A DNA stretch of 57,074 nucleotides from an uncultured Muribaculaceae bacterium (GTDB lineage: Bacteria > Bacteroidota > Bacteroidia > Bacteroidales > Muribaculaceae), in assembly GCA_910578305.1 (NCBI GenBank), contig CAJTQH010000005.1:1-57074 (forward strand), given 5' to 3'. A program made the translations under genes and the position numbers. The notes below the pieces were generated by a model that did not search any database, was not told where the DNA came from, and saw only the letters and a list, made by a program, of their open reading frames with translations. Of this stretch, positions 1 to 7,215 are shown piece by piece (the stretch's first letter is position 1; each line of letters opens with the position of its first letter).

Positions 1-122
1 CCTGCGAGAGTATCTTAATCTGTGAAGGGATATCTATAAAATGCCCGTCACATCCTCGTAATACGTAATGTGTCAGGGGTGTGGCAGGCATTCTATTGCA
101 GTGTTTCGGTGGCTGAGATGCA

Positions 123-2657
123 TTAGAAGCGGTATTGAACAGATGCGATTACTGCACGTCGTCGTATCTGAAACATGTGTTCAGATCTTGAGAGGGTGCC
201 GTAGTTTACGTATTTATAGGAATGTTTGTCAAGCAGATTGTTGGCGGTTAGCGATAGTCTGACTTTGTTGTTCACTTTCCACACGGCTGATGCGTCAAGA
301 AGCAGAAGATTTGCGGTGTTTCCTTCGGGAAAACGAGTGAGGAAATGGTCGGCCCCGACGGTAAACTGTACGTAATCGTTAGGCATTATGGTCATGAATA
401 GATTCTGGTGAAATGTATGGTAGTTGTTTTTGTCTCCGGCGATGCTGAGTTTTGAGAATCTGTATTCGGCATCGTAGTTTGCCGATAGCCAGCTGAGAAT
501 GCTTCCTTTTAAGTAAGGTTTTATACCGGCTGCGACTTGATTATAGGGGATAACTGTGTTGTCGCGCATCGAAGAAGCGGTGGCAATTGATGCATCAGCT
601 TCGAGTCCTACAACCATTTTGCTGTGTCCTAGGCCTTTGCTCAGACCGGCTTTCAGATACCATGTGTCGCTATGATGAAGACGGTCGGCGTATGTGGAAA
701 TAATGAAGTCGTCGACAAACAGCTGGTTGGACATTATAGCACTGCGGCGATAGTTGTAGGTTGCCGACAGATTGGCAAATAACGATTTCATTGGATTGCG
801 ATAGCGGTAAGAGAGTGATGCCGCCACATCTTGAGTGTATTTATCGGGATTTGAGGCTACGAAGAGATTGCGGTAGTCGGATAAGACCGCGACATCGATA
901 TTGAGATATGGCTGTGGCGACCCGAGCCGATATGCCACTGATCCTGACAATTCCGATTTGGCGGTAAGTCGTCGCCATACGTTAAACCGCGGACTGACAT
1001 TTATATAGTCGTGTTGACCGGCAATGGAATAGTGGTACCATTTCAACGGCATACTCATCGACATTCTCCATCCGTTTCTATCATAGTCGACCTGAGGTGA
1101 GACATAGACATTCGACAGGTATGCTTCATGTACACCTCTATTGTCAAAATCACCAAGCCCTGTGAGCATGCTGTTCATGCGGTGGTAGTCAAAATCCACC
1201 CCTGTGGAAAGATAATATTTCCAGAAACGTGTGAGTTTGCCGAATCGAATTTCTGTGATGCTTCTGAAATCAGTGGACGATAGTGTCTGCACGGTGTTCT
1301 CATCGCCCGAAACAAGCAGTCGGTCAGGACGATGGCTGAAAGCATTGTGTGATGTGAGCGTAAACAGTCGTTTTTCGTTGCGCTTCACGAGTTTCAGATC
1401 ATTTTCGGCAGAAAAATGTTTTCGGTTCACACGTTGTGCAATATCATACGAGCCTGTGATTGCCGAGTTTGAAGTATCCCATACGCCTGACAGAGTCAGT
1501 CGGTCTTTCAGAAAATAATCGCGCTTGTTTATCTCACTGTTGAATTGTGCCGACAGGTCATGACTCATGCTGCGCTGTGAGTTGTGTTGAATAAATGTGG
1601 GTATCTGTTGACTGAAGTAGTCGGTGGTAACTCCTGAATGATAGTCGAGCCGGTCGCCCATATAGTTAAGTTTCAGTCTCATTGAGGCGTCGCCGGATTT
1701 CCATGCCGTAATTGCGTTTGCAATCCACGACAGGTTGTCGCGGGTGCGCTTTTCAGAGAGCGGTGCGTTGATTATGTCGGCTGAGATATATTCCGGCCAT
1801 AGCGATGGGGTGTAGTCCGATGAATATATGTCGTTGAAATCATGCTCTTGTATCTCATTGGCAGGATTCCAGCCGGTATTGTCGGCTTTCAGTGTAAATA
1901 TATTTTGAATTTTAGAAGCTATGCGCATGGTGTATAGCGAGCCGGAATAAAGCATTGGTTGCACGCCTGTCGCGGCTTGTGCTACACCTACCCATCGGCT
2001 GCGCGCGTCATCTTTCAGTTTAAGATTTATGCCGGCTTCTTCAGGAAATTCTATGCCTTCAAGAGCCTTTACCGGCTGATGGTTTTCCATAACTTCTACC
2101 GACTTTACGTCTTCGTGCGATATGTTGTTGGTGGCCAGACCGTACTGACCGCCTATGAAGTCATTGCCGTCGAGATAAAATTTATTGATCGGTTTGCCCT
2201 GATACTTTATAGTGCCGTCTTCCTCCACCTTTATGCCGGGAAGCCGCTTGATGACGTCGATAATCGCATTATCCTTGGCATTGGCATATCGCGCCACATT
2301 GAACACGAGAGTATCGCCTTTGGCGTATATGTCAGGTGCTTCCACAATCACATCTTTCAGTTGCGTGGTTTTCTGATTGAGCCGTATGTCGGTCAGATCG
2401 GCCGATATCGGCAGTGTCCGTGATTCATAGCCCATGCATCTTATCGAAATGGAGTCACTGCCGGCCTTAGGCGACAGAGCGAAACGTCCGTTGCTGTCGG
2501 TGGAGGTGAATGCACCTTTTGATTTGACTATGGCTCCGATCAGCGGTTCACCTGAGGCGGCGTCCCTGACCAATCCGTGCAGTCTGCCCGGGTCTGCTGC
2601 CGTTGCCGACAGCAGACCGAGCATTGCATATAGTATAAAAAAGCAGAATCGTGTCAT
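123..2657 (-). CDS. TonB-dependent receptor-like outer membrane beta-barrel protein
   Basis: An 844-residue outer membrane protein. A signal peptide (about residues 1-20) is followed by a carboxypeptidase-regulatory-like beta-sandwich (about 25-105, with the usual GxVxDxxxGEPLIGA-type start), a plug-like domain (about 110-220, with a YLDGNDF segment and ISHEDVKSVEVME) and a long barrel ending in the aromatic terminus QYRF. The family imports ligands or builds surface complexes powered by TonB; the substrate cannot be read here. It lies 5 bp downstream of a GLPGLI gene on the same strand, so the two are very probably co-transcribed from the promoter near 3575. GLPGLI proteins commonly travel with such barrels. 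Full length for the type. Function as a receptor is by family, not proven. Confidence 0.85.
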   Translation of the reverse strand: MTRFCFFILYAMLGLLSATAADPGRLHGLVRDAASGEPLIGAIVKSKGAFTSTDSNGRFALSPKAGSDSISIRCMGYESRTLPISADLTDIRLNQKTTQLKDVIVEAPDIYAKGDTLVFNVARYANAKDNAIIDVIKRLPGIKVEEDGTIKYQGKPINKFYLDGNDFIGGQYGLATNNISHEDVKSVEVMENHQPVKALEGIEFPEEAGINLKLKDDARSRWVGVAQAATGVQPMLYSGSLYTMRIASKIQNIFTLKADNTGWNPANEIQEHDFNDIYSSDYTPSLWPEYISADIINAPLSEKRTRDNLSWIANAITAWKSGDASMRLKLNYMGDRLDYHSGVTTDYFSQQIPTFIQHNSQRSMSHDLSAQFNSEINKRDYFLKDRLTLSGVWDTSNSAITGSYDIAQRVNRKHFSAENDLKLVKRNEKRLFTLTSHNAFSHRPDRLLVSGDENTVQTLSSTDFRSITEIRFGKLTRFWKYYLSTGVDFDYHRMNSMLTGLGDFDNRGVHEAYLSNVYVSPQVDYDRNGWRMSMSMPLKWYHYSIAGQHDYINVSPRFNVWRRLTAKSELSGSVAYRLGSPQPYLNIDVAVLSDYRNLFVASNPDKYTQDVAASLSYRYRNPMKSLFANLSATYNYRRSAIMSNQLFVDDFIISTYADRLHHSDTWYLKAGLSKGLGHSKMVVGLEADASIATASSMRDNTVIPYNQVAAGIKPYLKGSILSWLSANYDAEYRFSKLSIAGDKNNYHTFHQNLFMTIMPNDYVQFTVGADHFLTRFPEGNTANLLLLDASAVWKVNNKVRLSLTANNLLDKHSYKYVNYGTLSRSEHMFQIRRRAVIASVQYRF

Positions 2658-2662
2658 TTTTT

Positions 2663-3535
2663 TCAGTCGAGTTCGATATAATCGTATGGTAATTCTATCG
2701 GGTCATAGGCGTCGAGCGACGGATTGCCGGCATTGTCAGTCACCGTTACGTGTCCGCCTGTTGTGGCTTCATAGTAGGCATATGGGTTCACGTCGTATCG
2801 GTGCTTAGTATCGTAGTAATCACGTCGACTTACTTTGTTGAAAGGTACTTTGTAGATGGTGATGGGGCGATCTGCCTTGGACTTTATGCCGATGCACTCG
2901 AAAGTATAGTGGCCATTTTCGTCGGTAGCCTTCATGATAAGTCCTGGAAGACCGTACAATTTCCAAGGCCCGTCGGACAGGGGAATATCCTCAGCGTAAA
3001 ATACCGTCCACTCACGGCCACGGAATTTGCATCGGGCACTCTGGCATTCGTAGCCGAGCACGTTTTCAACCGAGTCGGTCAGTTCCCATTCGAGCGACGG
3101 CATGTCTTCATCGTAACGAAACCAGTCAGTACAGATTTTTTCCGTGTGCGTGAGTTTACCTGCCGGATAGTTTTTGTAAATGGTAATGAATTCACCATTA
3201 CTCAGTTTTCCCTCCAGTGCGGCATTGGCTATCTGTTCCTGGCTTGAACGCATTAATATTGAGTCCACGGTGAGATTCTTGTAGCTGGAGAATTTCGACA
3301 GACCGTCAGGGCCTATCTGAAGGAGCATGTTGTCGCTCGATATATTGTCGTTAAGACGTCCGGTGGTATCGACACAGTAGCGGTAATCATAGACAAATTC
3401 CATTGTTTCGTTGGCGAGTGTCTCCGTTTCGGGAACAGAACTTTGATAAATGGCGAGTTGACGGCGGATTATTTTGCCGGAAGCGATTGTTGCCATTACT
3501 GATACCATGGCAAGGATGAGGATGGATTTACTCAT
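2663..3535 (-). CDS. GLPGLI family protein
   Basis: A 290-residue secreted protein of the GLPGLI family, named after the motif seen here as YGLPGLIMKATD. The family is of unknown biochemical function and is common in Bacteroidetes next to TonB-dependent barrels. The start at 3535 is chosen because the protein then opens with a clean signal peptide (MSKSILILAMVSVMATIASG) and lies downstream of a -7 box at 3572-3579; a longer reading frame to 3613 would start upstream of that box. The barrel gene follows after 5 bp. The divergent histidine kinase gene begins 176 bp away, and four 11-bp-spaced repeats sit between the two promoters, so control by that two-component system is likely (inference). 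Confidence 0.85.
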   Translation of the reverse strand: MSKSILILAMVSVMATIASGKIIRRQLAIYQSSVPETETLANETMEFVYDYRYCVDTTGRLNDNISSDNMLLQIGPDGLSKFSSYKNLTVDSILMRSSQEQIANAALEGKLSNGEFITIYKNYPAGKLTHTEKICTDWFRYDEDMPSLEWELTDSVENVLGYECQSARCKFRGREWTVFYAEDIPLSDGPWKLYGLPGLIMKATDENGHYTFECIGIKSKADRPITIYKVPFNKVSRRDYYDTKHRYDVNPYAYYEATTGGHVTVTDNAGNPSLDAYDPIELPYDYIELD

Positions 3536-3571
3536 GTCAGTTATGTTTTTTTGAGGTTTAAATTCACGCTG

Positions 3572-3579
3572 CAAAGTTA
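3572..3579 (-). promoter_or_regulatory. -7 promoter box for the GLPGLI/barrel operon
   Basis: TAACTTTG on the minus strand matches the Bacteroidetes -7 consensus TAnnTTTG and lies 36 bp before the chosen start at 3535. No clear -33 TTG is visible at the usual distance. Confidence 0.6.
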
Positions 3580-3607
3580 ATCCGGCGGTTGCCCCATCGC
3601 CGAAAAT

Positions 3608-3651
3608 AATCATTACTCAAACATTATGGAATTATTACTAAATTATTACTG
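3608..3651. promoter_or_regulatory. Four-copy 11-bp direct-repeat array, probable response regulator binding site
   Basis: Four related decamers start at 3608, 3619, 3630 and 3641, exactly 11 bp apart: AATCATTACT, AAACATTATG, AATTATTACT and AATTATTACT. Copies 3 and 4 are identical, copy 1 differs by one base and copy 2 is weaker. Direct repeats at helical spacing are typical of OmpR/PhoB-type regulators, and a gene for one lies in the downstream operon. The array is upstream of both divergent -7 boxes (3572-3579 minus, 3692-3699 plus), where an activator would bind. Confidence 0.6.
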
Positions 3652-3691
3652 TCAGGCAAATAGATTGATATAAACGATGCCCGACTGTATG

Positions 3692-3699
3692 TAATTTTG
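3692..3699 (+). promoter_or_regulatory. -7 promoter box for the histidine kinase/response regulator operon
   Basis: TAATTTTG matches TAnnTTTG and ends 12 bp before the ATG at 3712, giving a leader of only a few bases. Confidence 0.65.
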
Positions 3700-3711
3700 T
3701 AAATTCGCAGC

Positions 3712-5202
3712 ATGGAAAAACGTATTAAAGCACTCTACATCATTACAATTATTGCCATCCTGTTATTTCTCGGGATGCAGTTTTACTGGCTGTACGGCCG
3801 CTATGAGTTTTCACTCAAGGATTATGAACGTAATCTTGCGGATCGGATTGTCCATTGTGTGGATGAATATAATGAAATACGTAACCAATCCAATGCCAGC
3901 AGCCTGGATTATACTAAAAGCCCGGATTCAAGTGAAATAATAATGCCCACATTCAGCCTGTCGCAACATTATGGCGATACGGTAAAGACAACTCGTAAGA
4001 TCACGATACTGACCTATAAGTATTCCGCATACGAGCTTCTTGGTATTGAGCCCGGCACGCCTCTTACACCGAAGATAAAAGAAAAAGCCATAGAGTTGGC
4101 CTATGCGCTAAAAACACAGCCAGTAGATTCGGTGGTCTACGATGCTTCAGGTGCGAGAGATGAAAACGAGTCTTGGGCCGCAGCTAAAAGTATCCAGATC
4201 GAGCGAAAGTGTCCGTTCACAGCCGAAGGCGTTGACTCCATATTAAATAAAGCCGATATAAGAGCACAAATCACTCTGAGTAAAGCCGACAGTATGGTAT
4301 GGAATTCAACGGTTGAATATCATAAATCGGCCTTAAGACCTAACCTGACGGTAACAGTTCCTTATACTCAGTTGGAAGGGCAGACTGTCACTATTGTCTG
4401 TGCCATCAGTCCGCTCGATGTGTTGCCGGGCATGTGGCAGACACTCATCATATCGGCAGTCATCTCTACCTTACTTATTATGTGTCTTGTATTGCAGTTC
4501 ACAACAGTGCTGAAACTCTCGCGTCTCGACAAGATGCGCAATAGTTTCATCACCACAATGATTCATGAACTGAAACGACCTATTTCGACGCTTAAGATGT
4601 GTGTTTCGGGGCTGGATAACGAGCGAATGATGGCCAATCCGGAAATAAAGAAGGAGATGCTGACCGAAACAAGGACGGCACTCGACAGCCTGTCGGCATA
4701 TTTCTCAATGCTGAGGGATATCACATTCAATGATGTAGAGCAGATACCTCTGAATATTCAGAGCGTCAATCTACATGATCTGTTTGATAACGTGTCGTCG
4801 GCAATCGTGATTCCAGCCGATAAGTCGGTGGTGATCAATAATGGTATAGACCGTGCGGTTGAAGTATCTGTCGACCGCTCACATTTCTACAACATACTGA
4901 ACAATCTTGTGGAAAATGCCGTAAAGTATTCCGGCTCGTCTGTCGAAATAAGTGCTACTGCATCGGAAAGCAACGATAGCGTCGAGCTTCATGTCTGCGA
5001 TACTGGCAACGGTATTGCCTCAGGCGATCTGAAGCATATATTCAAGCGATTTTACCGTGGGCGGTCGTCGGTGGCAGAGCAGCCCGGCATTGGGCTTGGT
5101 CTTGCGTATGTGAAGTTGCTGATCGATGCTCATGGCGGCGATATATCCGTGAAGAGTAAGGAGGGGGAAGGAACGTGTTTCACCATCATACTGCCGCAGT
5201 GA
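3712..5202 (+). CDS. Membrane sensor histidine kinase
   Basis: A 496-residue histidine kinase. An N-terminal membrane helix (about 9-27) and a second helix (about 240-262) bracket a periplasmic sensor region of about 210 residues that I do not recognise; no HAMP domain is evident. The H-box is IHELKRPIS with the phospho-accepting histidine at residue 285. The ATPase domain follows with N box NLVENAVKYSG, G1 DTGNGI, F box FKRFYRG and G2 GIGLGLAYV. The stop overlaps the response regulator start (TGATG), so the two are translationally coupled. The two GLPGLI/barrel pairs on either side make an envelope or surface signal plausible, but the stimulus is unknown. Confidence 0.93.
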   Translation: MEKRIKALYIITIIAILLFLGMQFYWLYGRYEFSLKDYERNLADRIVHCVDEYNEIRNQSNASSLDYTKSPDSSEIIMPTFSLSQHYGDTVKTTRKITILTYKYSAYELLGIEPGTPLTPKIKEKAIELAYALKTQPVDSVVYDASGARDENESWAAAKSIQIERKCPFTAEGVDSILNKADIRAQITLSKADSMVWNSTVEYHKSALRPNLTVTVPYTQLEGQTVTIVCAISPLDVLPGMWQTLIISAVISTLLIMCLVLQFTTVLKLSRLDKMRNSFITTMIHELKRPISTLKMCVSGLDNERMMANPEIKKEMLTETRTALDSLSAYFSMLRDITFNDVEQIPLNIQSVNLHDLFDNVSSAIVIPADKSVVINNGIDRAVEVSVDRSHFYNILNNLVENAVKYSGSSVEISATASESNDSVELHVCDTGNGIASGDLKHIFKRFYRGRSSVAEQPGIGLGLAYVKLLIDAHGGDISVKSKEGEGTCFTIILPQ

Positions 5203-5879
5203 TGAAAGCTATAAGAATACTTCTGGTCGATGATGATCTGAAAAACTCAATGCTGCTCAAACGCTTCATAGAGGCAGAGGGATATGAGGTGATATATGCC
5301 AACAATGGCAGGGTGGGGCTGGAGATGTACAGAGAGTCGCATCCCGATCTGATACTGCTTGATATAAATATGCCTGAACTCGACGGATTTGAGATGGCCC
5401 GTATTATCCGGCAAAACGACCGAAAGGTGATCATATTCTTTCTAACCGACCGTACTGACAAGGTAGACCGTCTGCATGGCTTTTCGCTTAAAGGCAACGA
5501 CTACATCCCTAAACCGTTTTATCCCGAGGAACTTATGGCAAAAATCAATGAGCGCTTCGAGAGTATGACAGTGAATCACGATGTGGAGTATATGTTGGGC
5601 GACACCATATTCAGGCCCAATCTATCGTCACTCACTTATAACGGTGAGACGCATTCGCTGTCGGTGCGGCAGACTGAGATCCTGTTGATGCTTGCTGAGA
5701 ATGCAGGCATGCCGGTGGAGCGAGATCTGATACTTGAAAAGATATGGGGCGATGCAAGTTATTCAAATTCACTTGCACTGAATGTGCAGATTTCATACAT
5801 ACGCAGGCTTATTGCCGATCCGGCCGTTACAATATCGTCGATAAAGAAGAAGGGATATATATTATCGGTCAGTCGGTAA
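5202..5879 (+). CDS. OmpR-family response regulator
   Basis: A 225-residue two-domain regulator. The receiver domain has the acidic pair DDD at 10-12, the phospho-acceptor Asp54 in LILLDINMPE and the lysine of PKPF. A C-terminal winged helix of the OmpR/PhoB type follows (about 125-225, with SVRQTEILLMLAENAG and the recognition region around LNVQISYIRRL). The start at 5202 is chosen over an upstream in-frame ATG because it gives the canonical MKAIRILLVDDD opening and overlaps the kinase stop. It probably binds the 11-bp direct repeats at 3608-3651 (inference from family and spacing). Target genes likely include the neighbouring GLPGLI/barrel operon. Confidence 0.93.
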   Translation: MKAIRILLVDDDLKNSMLLKRFIEAEGYEVIYANNGRVGLEMYRESHPDLILLDINMPELDGFEMARIIRQNDRKVIIFFLTDRTDKVDRLHGFSLKGNDYIPKPFYPEELMAKINERFESMTVNHDVEYMLGDTIFRPNLSSLTYNGETHSLSVRQTEILLMLAENAGMPVERDLILEKIWGDASYSNSLALNVQISYIRRLIADPAVTISSIKKKGYILSVSR

Positions 5880-6258
5880 AATGTACTGAAAGAGATTTCC
5901 GGCCCGCAGTGTGATAAAATCCAAAAATATGTGTAACTTTGCGACTGCAAGCCATTGGTTTGTACGATATTTTGGAATTATAAGAGGCGTTATGCTCATC
6001 TTGCGACTTGAAAACCTGAGAAACTTTCTGTTGGGCAAGGATAGCATAGTGGCTCTCACGCGTATAGCGTGGGCTGCTATTGTTGTATCTGCTCACAGGC
6101 TTTCTCAGGGCCTTCAAGTCGGGACGTGGCATAGTTGGCTCACGTTTTCTTTTTCATTCACATCCGTATAGAGCCGTGCGGATAGGATATAATACACAAT
6201 TGTCATTTTTTTTTCGAAGCGGGAATGTGACAAAACATACATAATAAGCGTCAGATAT
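5880..6258 (+). other. Intergenic stretch holding a structured element
   Basis: 379 bp without a convincing protein gene. A TAACTTTG -7-like box lies at 5935-5942, and the element described at 5992-6132 occupies the middle. Frames of 86-87 codons are open on both strands here, but they follow the self-complementary element and have no family features. No clear promoter was found for the GLPGLI gene that follows. Confidence 0.6.
5992..6132 (+). ncRNA. Candidate structured RNA or inverted-repeat element
   Basis: Long-range pairing is visible directly. ATGC 5992-5995 pairs with 6129-6132; CGACTTGAA 6004-6012 pairs with TTCAAGTCG 6113-6121; CCTGAGAAA 6015-6023 pairs with TTTCTCAGG 6101-6109. Inside lie GATAGCA 6040-6046 with TGCTATT 6075-6081 and CTCACGC 6055-6061 with GCGTGGG 6067-6073 around a five-base loop. 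Eighteen outer pairs are interrupted only by a small internal loop (6013-6014 against 6110-6112). This is either a folded RNA, perhaps transcribed from the TAACTTTG box at 5935, or a MITE-like element. I cannot name a family, and the strand is assumed. Confidence 0.5.
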
Positions 6259-7143
6259 ATGGATATGAAAACAATACGGATCATCACATTATCATTCATG
6301 CTGCTCGGCATTGTGCTTTCGGCGGAAGCAAAGGGGCGTACGGAATATCCGCGTGCTGAAATCAAGGTAGGCTATAATTATCATCATCTCGCACTGCGCA
6401 ACGATGGCGAAGTTTTGACACTTGACTATGACTATCTGCTGCTTGCCAATACAGAATGTTCGAAATACTACAACCGTAACAATGAGTATCTCGACTCGCT
6501 TCAGTCGACTCCGCAGGGTAGAAAACTGCACCATCAGCTTATATCGATCGGAGTGGAACAATATCTTAAAACAGGCGATGATTCAGCCATACCGCATAAA
6601 AAGGGGAATTTGTACGTCTTAAAGTCGCATAAAGACGGCATCACAACGGTGTATGACAAATACGGACTTACCGAACAGGGTTATTACAGCGAGCCATTCA
6701 CGGAAATAGAGTGGACTATAACTGATTCGGTGAAAGATGTGCTTGGATATGATTGTGTTATGGCGGAAACTGACTATCACGGACGCCACTGGTCGGTGTG
6801 GTTTGCGCCAGATATTCCGCTACAGGACGGCCCTTGGAAATTTAGCGGACTGCCGGGGTTGATTCTTGAAGCGACAGATTCATCCGGGCAGCACCGTTTT
6901 ACGGCTACCGGCTTGGAAAAAAGCAATATGGAAATGTATCCTATCTGCCAGCCTGAGAAATACGATAAAATGAATCGTCGGGATATGCTGAAAGCGTATG
7001 CCGCATATCTGAAAGGTTCCGAGGCGTATTCGAGAGCCATGATAATGGATACCCCCGACGGAAGTAGGCACGATATGAATGCTCCGGCGGCACCGAAAGC
7101 AAATACACAAAATATTGATTTCCTGGAAACAGACTATCATTGA
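6259..7143 (+). CDS. GLPGLI family protein (second copy)
   Basis: A 294-residue secreted GLPGLI protein with a signal peptide (about residues 1-24) and the motif SGLPGLILEATD near residue 200. It is a paralogue of the gene at 2663-3535: both share the W-x-ITDSV segment, the W-S/T-V-W/F-x-A-x-DIPL-x-DGPWK block and the GLPGLI motif. The ATG at 6265 is an alternative start two codons later. The barrel gene follows after 72 bp, repeating the GLPGLI-then-barrel order seen on the other side of the two-component system. Family function is unknown. Confidence 0.85.
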   Translation: MDMKTIRIITLSFMLLGIVLSAEAKGRTEYPRAEIKVGYNYHHLALRNDGEVLTLDYDYLLLANTECSKYYNRNNEYLDSLQSTPQGRKLHHQLISIGVEQYLKTGDDSAIPHKKGNLYVLKSHKDGITTVYDKYGLTEQGYYSEPFTEIEWTITDSVKDVLGYDCVMAETDYHGRHWSVWFAPDIPLQDGPWKFSGLPGLILEATDSSGQHRFTATGLEKSNMEMYPICQPEKYDKMNRRDMLKAYAAYLKGSEAYSRAMIMDTPDGSRHDMNAPAAPKANTQNIDFLETDYH

Positions 7144-7215
7144 TTTTTTCGACAGATATTGTTGAGTTTTAAATCTATTGTGTGTCATTATTAAAATGAC
7201 CAATTATTACAGATT

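Noticed and set aside
5992..6132. Retron msr/msd or riboswitch
   Set aside because: No reverse transcriptase is nearby, and no known aptamer core could be recognised; the element is reported only as a structured candidate.
5911..6171. Overlapping open frames of 65-87 codons on both strands between the regulator and the GLPGLI gene
   Set aside because: They run through a self-complementary element, have no family features or signal, and are open on both strands, as expected from the symmetry.
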